Below, piece after piece: positions 1 through 10,926 of a DNA stretch of 64,000 nt. The notes beneath the pieces were generated by a model, which was not told where the DNA came from, ran no database searches, and saw only the letters and a list, made by a program, of their open reading frames with translations. Origin of the DNA: Symsagittifera roscoffensis (lineage: Eukaryota > Xenacoelomorpha > Acoela > Convolutidae); NCBI RefSeq assembly GCF_963678635.1, contig NC_087071.1, positions 38,217,858 through 38,281,857 of the forward strand, written 5' to 3'. Within the stretch, counting starts at the first letter, position 1. Every line of letters begins with the position of its first letter. The position numbers and the translations under genes are program-made.

Positions 1-1345
1 AACCCATTAGTAATTTTCACTGAAGGAGAATAACTTAAAATTGTTTTATATGCACGATATTAAACTCTCTAATTGATGAATCAAAATGCAACTGGCCCAT
101 AGAACCAATTCAAGTAAGACTTACGAAAATAAACGGTCACTATTATACCACCACTGATATGAATAGCGCATACAAATGCCACAAGACGAACAATCACGTC
201 GACTCACACAATTCGTTATTGGAAATCAACCATTCGAAAAGAAAAGACTATTCTTTGGTATATCCATAGGACGAGCAGCTTTTTCTGCTTTTATGAGCAA
301 ACTTTTTAAACACCTAATTCTCAGCAAAAACGTTATTAATTATATGGACGATTTTTTTATACAATCCCAAACAAAACATGAAGTGTTCAAAGTTTTAGAT
401 GAATAACAACAAATCTTGTTAAAAGAAAACATGAAAGCAGCCCAGGATAATTCACAGTTTTTCCTTACCCGTGTAAAATTCCTTAGACATATTTCCGAAG
501 GCACTACAATGACACCTTCAAAAGCCCGAAAAGATTCATTTTTTAAACTCCAACTACCTTCAAACGAAAAAAGGCAAGAATTCCTTGGAATGCTAAACTT
601 CTTAGGCAAATGTGTTTATGAACTGCAATAATACCTCAGAACATTCAATAGTATTCTTCGACAACTAAATAATTTTGAATGGACCTTAGAACATCCAAAA
701 CGCTTCAGTGAAATAAAAATCCTCTTCACAGAGCAAATTGTATTACATTTCCAGACTCGAACCAATCATTTTCGCTATGTGCGACGCTTCTGTTTTGGAA
801 TTCGCGCAGCTCTTTCAAAATCACACCAAGGCACTAAAAAAATGATCCTAATATCAGCAAATTCAAGGCTTTTTTCACAAGTTGAACTTAAACTTTCTAC
901 ACTTTTGAGAGACGATACAGCCAAATTATATACATTAACTGAATATGGATTAACAGAATATGGATTCTAAAACAGTTTTACAGATCGTAAGCCTCTAATT
1001 TTTTTTACACTGAAATCTAATCCAAACCATAGGATATACATTTCACAATATTTCAATGAAACTTGCAAACCTACATATAGCTTGGACAGCAGGTAAAAAC
1101 CTTGCTTTACCAGATACACTTAGTCGGAATACACCACCTGAACTACTTACACGAAAAACAACGGTAGAGTTACCACAAAATATAAAATTCTTTCTAGCAA
1201 AAGACGAATTATCACCACGATAAGAATGTAAAATGCAGTAGAAACGGACTTTGATATTAAATAAATAAATACCTTAGAACATTTTCCACTATATCTAGAT
1301 TGCCAAAGCAATCTCTATGAAACAGACTTTTAGGAAAAGTCAAAT
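1..1345 (+). pseudogene. Ty3/gypsy pol remnant (RT to RNase H), copy A
   Basis: Decayed reverse transcriptase and RNase H of a Ty3/gypsy LTR retrotransposon, running in from the left edge. The RT pieces are visible in shifting frames: WPIEPIQV at about 93-116, then a DMNSAY motif (first catalytic Asp), and an intact YMDD box at 341-352 inside the 76-codon open stretch 176-406. That stretch and 416-631 share a frame and are separated by a TAA. A degenerate RNase H start (CDAS) lies near 780. The whole stretch aligns by eye with 37000-38330 of the complete element, base by base with many substitutions and indels. It stops at about 1345 where an unrelated repeat begins. Frameshifts and stops make it non-functional. 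Confidence 0.85.
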
Positions 1346-1690
1346 TTAAAATTTGATTTTCCGGAAACTGATATTTTTTTGTCTGAGAAAATGACATAAA
1401 ACTGCTGATGCAGAAGAAATGGAAAGAACCTAAAACTTTGATTAAACCCATAAAAATCAGATTCAGAAGTATAATTTTTGAGAAATCTCGAATACTTAAG
1501 AAAACAATTAGAAAAAACAAAAAAAAACTGAATTTTCGATGGCCGTAACTTTTTTTTGGCGAAAAAGTTTGAGAATGGTCGCTTATGCAATAGAATTTAC
1601 CATTACCCGCTACATCTATTCAACTCGCAATATCAGATTTGAGAGGCAGTTTTCAAGAAAAGCTAAGAAGATTCAAAATCAAATATTTAA
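1345..1690 (+). repeat. R400 dispersed repeat, copy a
   Basis: First of six related copies of a roughly 400-bp non-coding repeat, recognisable by TTTTCCGGAAACTGATA near its start and GGTCGCTTATGCAATAGAA-type sequence in its second half. Other copies are at 3095-3420 (same strand), 4010-4232 and 5585-6010 (inverted), and 23935-24345 and 26395-26810 (same strand). It interrupts or borders gypsy pol sequence at every site. No TIR or target duplication could be fixed, so its class (solo LTR, MITE or other) is open. Confidence 0.7.
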
Positions 1691-3095
1691 CACCTCCATT
1701 TTTCAAACTGAATTTTTCTTCTTGTTTAAGTTGAACAATCACTCCATTTGGATTTTGATAAAACAACTGAAATCCTGGCAGGAAAATGAACGAAAAATGA
1801 TGATGGCAGATGCAACTAAAAGAAACAATATACAACTGTCGTTATTCGACAATTCAAAAAAAATATCCGTTAACTAAACCCGAAAAACCTAGAACATAAT
1901 TGCCTAACAATTATGAAGACTTGTTCAACATCCGAAAGCTCATACCGTAACAGAAAACACTTGAAACCTCTACTAAAACAAATATTTGAAACCTCTACTG
2001 AAACAACTGAGGAAATTTGCAAACAAAAACTTTTTTTTTTCTATTCAGTTGAAAAAACCTTTCTCGAATCAAAAGTGAACAGAAGAAGAAAATATTTTAA
2101 TTTTTTTGTTTGGTCAATGAGCATGATTTAATACACAAAAAAGGTTAATTAATGCAACTTTTTCCCAAATCCATATAATTGAAAAAAAACCTTATTATAA
2201 AAGTCACGGACTTCACAAAGAAACTGATAGAGACGGCCAGTTTTTTCCCATCCTTACACTCAATTTTGCAACAAGCATGTACGCAGACTTTTATTTAAAA
2301 AGAATTGTTGATCGGAAATAATTATCATGGACACCAGAAAGCATTATTGCTCAAACAGAAATCAATTCAAAATATTACAAACAAATCTTAATGAACCCCA
2401 GAAAAACTAAAACAATTATAAAAGAAAAGAACGTTAGAAAAGCATCGAAAAACCAACAACCGTAACTCAACTTTACTTCCAAAAAAACAATAGCTGAAAC
2501 GATAATCAAAAAATTTCTGTTTTTTTTTTCTAAAAAAGTCATAACGAGACTGAACTCAACTATTTTTGCTTTTCTAAAATACAAACAACTACAAATGAAA
2601 AACTATGTTGATACAACTTAGCCTTAGAGACAGTCAACGATTTAAAATGCGCAGACAATAAAAAAAACTACACAATGGTGAAGCGGAGTTTCACAAGCAA
2701 AAACAACATGAAAAAAGATAGAAAAAAAAGATTTTTGAAAAAAAAACAATTAAACTTTGAATGAGTCGATAAAAGATAATAAGCTGGAGGCACGTGTTTT
2801 GTTTCGAGTTTTGTTACCAGTTTTGTTTCGAGTTTGGTGGAGGCACGTGTTTTGTTATGTGAGATGGAATGCGTCATTTCAAAAATTGGACTTTGAACAA
2901 AACCTTAATTCAAGGGTCTCAGCTCAAGTGCTTCAACTTCTTCCTAAAAAAATTGGAGGTGGCCAATAATAACACTAGGCTTCAAGCAACCTGATGTTTT
3001 AATAAGAATTTAAAACTCGACATTAGATTTAGCATCTAACACGAAATAATTATTAACACGAAAAGTAAATAAAAACTCCACAAACCAGTAAAAAA
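1690..3095 (+). pseudogene. gypsy pol relic downstream of RNase H
   Basis: A-rich stretch between two R400 repeats. At 1740-1800 it matches the complete element around 38620-38690 (the QLKSW region that follows RNase H), so it continues pol past RNase H, toward the integrase. The rest is too degraded to name domains. The same sequence, inverted, occupies 4233-4930 and, in sense, about 25030-26395. This copy lacks about 750 bp that the other two retain, while the copy at 4233 lacks about 900 bp retained here. Confidence 0.6.
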
Positions 3096-3420
3096 AATCA
3101 ATTTGATTTTCCGGATACTGATATTTTTTTGGCTAATAAAGTTATTTGTAACGCTTATGCAGAGGAGGTGAAAAGAGACTGAACCTTCGATTGAACCCAA
3201 AAAAATCCATACTTAGGAGGTTAATTTTTTGAAAAAAGTCAAATAGTATAAATATAAAAAACAGCTAAAATAATTGACTTTTCCAATGATGGCCAAAATT
3301 TTTTTGTGAAAAAATTTGAGATTGGTCTCTAACGCAGTGGAACTTGCCACAGCGGTATATCCATACAAACCAAAAAATCAAATTTAGTAGTAATTGTAAT
3401 TATTTTTGAGCCTTAATAGC
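3095..3420 (+). repeat. R400 dispersed repeat, copy b
   Basis: Direct repeat of 1345-1690, with the same order of landmarks: TTTTCCGGATACTGATA, ATGCAGAGGAGG, then a block ending CGCAGTGGAACTTGCC. Together the two copies bracket the pol relic like terminal repeats. Confidence 0.7.
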
Positions 3421-4009
3421 CTCCACGTTACTTTCCACTTGAAGTGGAGGTAACGCGGTCGCTTTTTTGCTCTAGTCACTGGATTTTGATTCCCTGCGGG
3501 ACTTTATTTTTTTTTCACTACAAAAAAATGTGAAAACAGTTTTTCGGGTAAAGATTGAATGACCGGACTTTCGTTTTTCTGTTCATTATTTTGTCGGCCT
3601 AGGTTTCACGTCACGAATTTGCTTGCGATGCAAGCAGGTATCATGGTAAGTGCAAGCGTTGGTCATTGCTTTTCAGGGGTACTAGAAACTTTATCAAGAC
3701 CTCTATAAATTATTTTTTTCCTGGCGTTTTTGGTTTTTGCTCGAAGATTTACGATCTTCTTTCCGTTTTGTTTGTTTTATTCCTTTGCAAACTTAAAATT
3801 TGAATATCCCAATCGTCATGTCTTATTGAAACTCCTGTAAAATAAACGCCGGTCTTAAAAAATGGGCTTGTTGTTTTCAATTTTTTTTAGACGCTTTGAA
3901 ATTTATTCGATTTTGGAAAAAAAAGTTTAATGAAATCTCATCTAATTTTCAAAAAAAGGATATGAATGGAAGAACCGTCTACTCTTCTGTGTAGGTGAAA
4001 AAGTCTGAG
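3421..4009. other. Spacer at the centre of the 1.3-6.0 kb inverted pair
   Basis: Non-coding. It starts with a short hairpin (CCTCCAC ... GTGGAGG at 3420-3456). Its right portion (about 3790-4009) is the distal end of the giant palindrome and has its mirror at about 26810-27060. No ORF or motif is recognised. Confidence 0.5.
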
Positions 4010-4232
4010 GGTAAAATGTTTGAAAAAGAGCTCCCCTGTATAAGCTTTTACGCACAATTAGTTTGAAAAAAAAACACTTATGGCCCTTGGAATAATTAAA
4101 TAAAAAATTTTTGACAATTTTTAAAAAAATTTTTCTTTTTTCATGAACTTTACCACTAAAAACTGATTTTTTGGTTTAAATGGATATACCTGTGGTGGCA
4201 AGTTCCACTGCGTTAGCGACCAATCTCAATCA
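4010..4232 (-). repeat. R400 dispersed repeat, copy c (partial, inverted)
   Basis: Carries only the second half of R400, on the minus strand: GGCAAGTTCCACTGCGTTAG at 4197 onward is the reverse complement of the 3330-3350 block. The first half was lost with about 900 bp of adjoining pol relic, which the mirror copy at 25737-26620 still has. Confidence 0.6.
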
Positions 4233-5584
4233 TGTTTTTCTGGGATTCATTATGATTTGTTTGTAACATTTTGAATTGGTTTCTGATTGAGCATTAATGC
4301 TGTCTGGTGTGCATGATAATTATTCCAGAACACCCACTCTTTTTATATAAAAATCTACGTACCTGCTTGTTTCAAATTTGAGTGTGTGTGAGAAAAAACT
4401 GGCCGTATTTTTCAGTTTTTTTTTGCAATTTCCGTGACTTATATAATCTTTTATTTTTTTGTGAATTATATTGATTTAGGAAAAAGTTTGCAAAATTTAA
4501 TCTTTTTTGTGTATTAAATCATGCTCCTTGATTAAAGTAAAGACGTTAAAATTTGTTCTTCTGTTGTTCATTTTTGATTTGAGAAAAAAAATTTTCAATT
4601 GAATAGAAAAAATCGTTTTTTTTTGAGAATTACTCTTGAAAATAATTGTTTTAGTAAAGGTTTCACATGTTGTTTTTGTTACTGTTTGACCTTTTGGATG
4701 TTGAACAAGTCTTTATAATTGTTGGGCAATTCTGTTCTAGGTTTTACGGGTTTATTTAACGGAGAATTTTTTTGAATTGTCGAATAACGGGATTTGTATA
4801 TTGTTATTTTCAATTACATCTGCCAACATCATTTTCCTTTTTTCCTGCCTTGATTTCAGTTGTTTTATCAATATCTAAATTGAGTGATTGTTCAACTTAA
4901 ACAAGAAGAAAATTTAAAATTCAAAAATGGAGGTGCTAAATTTTTAGTAGTTCACCTCTTTAAATATATCAGATGAAGCAAGGTGTTACCTGCAGTCAAA
5001 AGTTTTCATTTAAAATTTTTGAAAACTATATTTTTTTTCGTTCCATTTTGGTGTTTGGATAATTGAAATTGTGACTTGTTTTTGACGGTGATTCATTTTA
5101 GTAGTTTTTTCCATAATAGTGTGCAGTGACATATAAGTAGTTTAGCTTGTGTAAGAAGCCCTTGTTCTATTGTGTAGTTGTAGTAATGCAGTTTCAGTTC
5201 TTTAATTGGAAACGTCACACCTTGCGTCAAATGAGTTTCTTGGGTCTGGTGAGAGGTTTTTTCCAAAAATAAAAAAAAATGTTTCTTCTTTATTTTTTTG
5301 TTTGTTTGTGCTTTGGAAATTGTCCAGCTTGAGAGTAAAGTATTATAGATGGGTCCTAGCTGAATAAAACTTTAGCATTCTCAAGATTTATTGCCGCCTA
5401 TTCTTTTTATATGAAAAAAAATCCTATTTTTTGAATTGAATGTATATGTGCACTCAAAGGAGATTGCTTGTTCTTCGATAGTAATTTTGAAGATGTTTAC
5501 TGGTGCTAGAAAAAGGGCAGACTAATTAAATTTAAAAAAAAATTTCTCTGTTTGATAAGTGTGTTCTAATGGATAGATCGATTC
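4233..5584 (-). pseudogene. gypsy pol relic, inverted (copy B)
   Basis: Minus-strand continuation of the pol-derived sequence and mirror image of 24345-25720. The RNase H start falls near 5150-5260 on the minus strand, inferred from the clearer mirror copy at 24700-24850. The sequence has stops and frameshifts throughout. The A-rich sense strand is the minus strand here, opposite to copy A, which confirms inversion. Confidence 0.65.
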
Positions 5585-6010
5585 TGGAGAATTCCCCTGT
5601 AGAAGCGCTTACGCCCAATTTTTATTAAATAAAAAACAACTGTGGCCCTGGAATAGTAAAATAATTGATTTTTTGGACAGTTTGTGAATTTTCTAAGCTT
5701 TTCTTGAAAACTGCCTCTCAAATTTTATAATGCGAGTTGAATGGATATAGCGGGTAATGGCAAGCTCTATTGCTTAAGCCACCTTTCTCAAATTTTTTTC
5801 ACACAAAAAATGTTATGGCCATCGGAAAATCAGTTTTTTTTTCGACTTTTTTTTCTAAGCTATTCGAGTTATCTCAAAAATTACACGTCCAGTTTCATGC
5901 GTTCAATCAAGGTCTTAGGTTCTTTCAAACTCTTCTGTATAAACGGCTACATATCATGTTCACAAAAAACTATCCGGAAAATCAAGTTTTTGCTTTGTTG
6001 TCTGTTTCTA
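5585..6010 (-). repeat. R400 dispersed repeat, copy d (inverted)
   Basis: Full-length R400 on the minus strand. Its internal landmark AACTGCCTCTCAAATTTTAT (5709) is the complement of the 1640-1655 block, and the far end ATCCGGAAAATC (5970) is the complement of the R400 start. It forms the outer end of the 1345-6010 inverted structure. Confidence 0.7.
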
Positions 6011-7261
6011 TGAAAAACTTTTAACTTGAAATGCCCCTATACTGAAACACAAGCCCTACAAAAAATCATGGTTTCCTGATGGCTTTGAACATTTTTGAGA
6101 TATTTTAAACTTTCCTTTAACGAGTTCAATAGACTAATGTACTGGCTATTGGTTACTCATGCTGATCAGAAACAGACTGCAATCAATTTTATACAGATAA
6201 TGTAGCGAAGTCCAACGCAAACCCGGTTTGCATCGATTTAAAATCAATTTGGTTTGACTTGAAAAGGAAGCTAAAAATATCAATGTTTTCAATTTTTAAA
6301 ACGATTCAAATCAAAATTGACATTTGGAAAAATTTTGCATATTTTCAATTTTTATACCGCAAGACTCAAAAGGGAGTCCCTTCACAAGAAAAGTTTGCGT
6401 TTAAAAAACTCTCATCGAGTGAATCTCGCTCTCTGTAGCTCAGATGGAGATTTTGATTTTTGGGTACAAAAGTTTGCTCAAAATTTGAAACAAAAGTAGT
6501 TACATTAAATCAGCTTTGTTGAGATTTTGATGAAGTTTGATGAGCTTGAGATTTGTTGATGAGTTGAGGATTCGATGAGTTTGAGATTTGCTGAATTTCA
6601 TCACCTTGCAAAAATCCATTTAAATCAACTTAACTCAATTCAATTGTTTTGAAAAAAAATGAATGTTTTTTGCCGCTAAAAGCCATCTAACCCGTTCCAA
6701 ATCGATTTACATATCTAATTCGGCTATCGCAAATAGATTTTTATACAGTTTTTTTATGTGGAGAAAAAATCGAATTAAATCTATTTCAATCTCAATTTTA
6801 CCAAAGTTCTCTGTTCTTTTTCGTGGCATCTTCAAACTTCTGTTTTTTTTCTGTTTCCTAATATTCTAAAAATTTAACTCGATCAAGAACGTCGCTTAAA
6901 TTAACATTTAGGGAAATCTAACAGTAGTTGACTCAGTTTTTGACCACAAATAGAAATTTTATATAGTAATGAGATCTAGACTAGTCCTCTACAGAATGAA
7001 CTACTTTGCCCTACCTTAGCCGACGGTTATAGCATTTGCTTAAAGAAACACAAACAAAAATCTAACCAATATGATTTTTTTAATTGATGTGAATATAACT
7101 TACCTAGCGTAATAACTCAAAGAAATATTATCCAGTACAACAAATAATCCAGTAAAAATGTGCAGATACTTGTATGTAGTCATGTAAAGGCTTTGTTGTC
7201 GACAATTTGTTTTAAGTTTCCCTTAGGTGGCTTGGGAGTTTTTCTATATTATTTTTATCTA
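6011..7261. other. AT-rich non-coding arm sequence
   Basis: No credible gene. It is mirrored at 22390-23900 in the right arm. Between 6200 and 6900 motifs of the type ATCGATTTAAAATC recur, suggesting an old AT-rich repeat, but no TIR is visible. Around 6518-6605 a GATGAGTTTGAGATTTG-like motif is repeated several times; the mirror near 23095 has only a shortened version, so this is a local tandem expansion in the left arm. Confidence 0.5.
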
Positions 7262-8410
7262 CGTTGCTCATGAACCACGTGAGATTTCAATCCAAGTATA
7301 CCTGCCGAAAAAAACTAATGTTAATTTCTCGAATATCAATTCACCACCACTCTTGAATTTTGGTTGTTGAAGCATGATTGAGGAGCTTTTAATTTCAGCG
7401 AAGGTTAGGTGTAGTCACTTGTTTTTTTAAAGCTTTCATTGTCCAAACTAAAATGTAGAACTTTTGTTATTATCTAACCAACTTAAGCAAAAACGAACGT
7501 CACAGTGTCAAAATGTTAACTAAATGGAAGCCTCATCCTAATACCTTCTGAGGTTCTAATCAGCTTTTAACAACCTTACAACTAACTACCTGGTGTTCAT
7601 CGCTGAAGTTTTTTGTTTCTTGTAATTTATACATTTTCATGGAAACTTTCATGGAACTTAGAGCTATTTTACGTCACATCAGCACATATAAATTAGTTCA
7701 GCATTGATCAATTTAACACCGCAGGAGAAAGCTTCAGAATTGAATAAAAAAGGACACAACCAAATTTTTTACTTGAGTTTTTAAACTTTTTTCAAATAGG
7801 CTTTATTGCATTTCGAGCTCACAATTTCTTACTTGTAACATTTCCTCTCAAACGTGTTTTGAAAGAATCTTATAAGTAAAAATGCCAACAAATTTTTAGG
7901 AAAAAATCATTTGAAAATATCAAGGTTTACAAGCCCTCTGTTCTACTCGACCGACACGGTCTTTCAATTCGGGATCAATTTATATATTTCAAACAAAAGA
8001 TTGAGTCTTAAACTTTTTTTGCTGTGGACAATATATATCTTTGGATTTCTCAGATGCATGGTTCCATCATTCGAACGATCGTAATTTTTTGGTACGATCG
8101 TGTCTCAGATAGTGATCATTGTTGTGTATTCTAACGTAAAAAATCAACCTAAGGTTGATTTTTTGCGTTAGAATACACAACAATGATCACTATCTGAGAC
8201 ACGATCTTACCAAAAAATTACGATCGTTCGAATGATTGAACCATGCATCTGAGAAATCCAAAGATATTTAACCCACCCAAAAAAGTATAAAATGTAGAAA
8301 AATGTAGCTTTATATAGTTCATCAATTAAATTGGTTTGAAATAGTTTTATTTGGTTCTGATTATTAGTGTTATGAAAAATATCAAGTTCTTTTTCTCCTG
8401 ATAAATGCTT
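7262..8410. other. Left-arm-only segment (about 1.15 kb)
   Basis: Sequence present here but absent from the corresponding place in the right arm, where homology to 7262 (at about 22385) and to 8410 (at about 22350) is nearly contiguous. It holds the 231-bp hairpin at 8035-8266. No ORF with support and no clear terminal repeats, so insertion here or deletion in the right arm are both possible. Confidence 0.5.
8035..8266. repeat. Near-perfect 231-bp hairpin (foldback MITE-like)
   Basis: Arms of about 115 bp are inverted copies with only three mismatches seen. The outer ends read TTTGGATTTCTCAGATGCAT and its complement, and the centre is AATCAACCTAAGGTTGATT with essentially no loop. The structure would extrude or transcribe into a long perfect hairpin. 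Flanks are AT-rich, so a TA target site cannot be confirmed. Low arm divergence implies recent origin or arm-to-arm correction. Confidence 0.9.
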
Positions 8411-8442
8411 TAAAAGCACAATATGCTTTGCAAAATCTTCTG

Positions 8443-8705
8443 TTACAACTTTGTTAGCAAAAAGATTAACCTGAAATAACATAAAAACACTGACTGATCC
8501 CAACAACAGGCATGTTTTTCAAAAGTAATTTCTTGACCAGACAAACAGGTAGTTCTTTCAAACAATTTAACCGAGGTTGGGGCCAACTCACAGAGTAATT
8601 TCAGATTAGGCACACCGTGTGTTCGACAAGCTATCATGTTTTTGGGCAAATAAACTCGTGAAACAAATTAGTCCAATACCGATCTTAATCTCAATTTCAA
8701 TTTCT
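8443..8705 (-). pseudogene. Old LTR-tail relic with a frame-preserved Cys-rich stretch (left arm)
   Basis: On the minus strand, 8705 to about 8590 aligns with the right half of the gypsy LTR (30500-30600 and 61540-61655; shared ATCTGAAATTACTCT). Beyond it an open frame of 68 codons continues with PNLKLLCELAPTSVKLFER and several cysteines. The mirror copy in the right arm (21690-21880) keeps the same frame except for one TAA, with several synonymous or conservative changes. The residual reading frame overlaps the LTR homology. No protein family recognised. Confidence 0.5.
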
Positions 8706-9440
8706 AGGCCTTTATAGATCCACAAAATTTTGGGTGAAAACTATGAGTTGGAGGAACAATTTTATTTGATTTTAATTGAAAGAGGTCTGACTGAAAACAC
8801 TCAATTATGAATATAAAAATTAGTTATGGACTATAATTAGTTAGTAATAAAAGTTTTACTAACATATTCAATACAAAATATTGAAAACATGGAGCGCTAC
8901 AGATATGGGAAAGTCCGAATAACAATTTTAGCACATTATCTGGGTTATTATTATGTGGGTTGTCCATTTTTATGTCATTATTTTGTGGCATAAGAACAAT
9001 TCTAATATCTTTTTCTAATCATTCCCTTCTTGGTTTGTAGAAAAAGAAAAATTAAAGCTTACAAATCAAAGTAATTTCATGTACTTTCAAAAACTATCGA
9101 TTTGTGACACGCATTTTTGTCATGAGTTTTTATGATAAAACTTTCATGATTAATCCTCAGAGTTCTGTCTGGGAATTCTCAAGCGAAAATTTGGAGTTTA
9201 CCAGCAGTACTGTAAGTAATTTTGCGGTTTTTTGAGAAACATTGAGGGAGAAAATGAATAAATTTTAGTGATCTGTGAACTAAAATGGTGAGTATTTGAA
9301 TTACTTTTTGTGTTTTTTTAGATGAGACCATTACAAAATTTTGTTGAGAAAATTTTGATGATTTCATCGGTCTGTGACAAAAGATCGTCAAAAGTTTCTT
9401 TAAGATGATATATTAATCGAAAAAACCTAATTTTATCATT
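8706..9440. other. Non-coding arm sequence
   Basis: No supported gene. It is mirrored at about 21130-21655. A sub-block at 9175-9245 (minus strand) resembles sequence just upstream of the broken gene copies at 59474 and 60533 (GCAAAA-TTACT-GGTAAAC pattern), linking the palindrome to the 57-61 kb gene array. Confidence 0.5.
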
Positions 9441-9766
9441 ATATTTTAGGAGAGGGACTTCAATGGGCTTTACTTATTCATATGGCTCTACAAAACAGCG
9501 TTGATCAATTTCAAGGTAGCAAAACAAAAAACTTGACAAAAAGAGTCGTAATAGCGAAGAGTGTCGGGCTAATGTGTGTGTTTTTGCATGATGTAGGGAA
9601 GATGACCACTATTTGCCCTATAACCAAAAAGGTGATTTTTTTTCGGTGGAATTTGGCAGCGTGTAAAAACCATCCGTACGGAAAAGCTAGCTATCACAAA
9701 ACTCTAAAAATTGCTATGAACTATGAGCAAGGAACTGAGTTAGGCAACGTGATACCGGAGCTTTGA
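9440..9766. pseudogene. Flank element conserved in all gene copies; possible eroded Cys/basic ORF
   Basis: This block recurs downstream of the gene family: right arm (19740-19840 plus 20982-21130, split by an insertion), 58800-59050 and 60010-60250. In the last copy the strand equivalent to plus here reads an open 82-codon frame (60062-60310, minus) rich in Cys, Lys and Arg. Here the matching frame is interrupted by stops, and the 94-codon ORF 9482-9766 is in a different frame. It is probably a decayed gene or conserved repeat rather than a working ORF. Confidence 0.35.
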
Positions 9767-10926
9767 AATATCTGGAAATGTTTCACTTTTATCTTAACCA
9801 CTTTTTTATGATCACTCCCAAATATTGACCATTTTTTCTTGTAACCTTGTTTCAGGCCAATTCAGTAATATATTTCAGTTTAAAACGAAAACCGATACAA
9901 TTTTTGCAAACACAGATTATTGAATTTGAAATACAGTAATTAAATTCATTTTGACCATCAACTTGAACCAGAAAAACTATGAAGTTGTTTTTAAAACAAA
10001 TAATAAAACTTTAATTATTTAAAATTGAATAGTTAGTTTTCTTACGAACTACAATATTTTTCTGAATAAAAGTTATTGAAATGAGAATCAACTACTTGAT
10101 ATTGATACTAGAGCGGTGTACATGACAAGCAAAATCAAAATCACATGTACAATACTAAATCATTATCAACTTTTTACTGTTTTAGCTTGATCAATTATCA
10201 AATTATTAGCAGTTATTTAATAAAATTAACCTAAGACTACTTACATAAAACTTTCGAGCTTACATCAGTTCTGCATCAAACTTTGGTAAATTCATGGAAA
10301 CTTAGTCACATATGGTCATTACAAAACGGTGATTTTAACCTCAACGTCCAAATTCATCGGGCATTTTTTTTCGAGCACCTGATACATGGAGAGCGTGGTG
10401 TAATATGGATAGTCAAAGTGAGTTCGAGAGTGAAATAAATATGGTTTCACAATATCAAAATTTAAATGTTAAAATTTGCTTAGTAGTAAATATAGTGAGT
10501 AGAAGAGAAACTGGACAGTTTCACAATTCATACTTTTTGGTATATTTTGATTGAAATCGAACTGCAGAATTTTTTCAGTCAAACGTCCATAAATGTCTAT
10601 AAAAAATTATAGCGAAAATGGAGAATAAAATATTAGCTGCTGTTTAATTGAGGAAAGTGGCACAATATTGCTGTTTGAGTTTGTTCTTGGTCTTTTAAAC
10701 TAAATCAATACGAGCGAATTTCATTTTTCTGAAAGTTCTTGCAATCAACACGACTATGAATTTTTTTTATAGAATATCATTAAGCTTGCCTTAAAGTAGC
10801 AAATGATAGTTTCAAAAATATAGATAAGCTGAACTTTTGATCTTGTTAGATCCTTTTGAGGACTCTAGATAGAAATGATTGGGATCCAGCATAACAAAAG
10901 CAGACATCGTTCTCATTTGTAGTCAA
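9767..10926. other. 3' flank of the left-arm gene
   Basis: Non-coding sequence between the flank element and the 3' end of the minus-strand gene, with mirror at 18551-19720. It contains AT-rich candidate polyadenylation sequence but none could be assigned with confidence. The landmark GATCAATTATC near 10190 recurs at 19295 and 61190, marking the same flank in the 57-61 kb array. Confidence 0.5.

Noticed and set aside
1539-1877. 112-codon ORF as an independent gene
   Set aside because: It fuses R400 sequence with the post-RNase H pol segment (QLKSW), so it is a chance joining within transposon relics.
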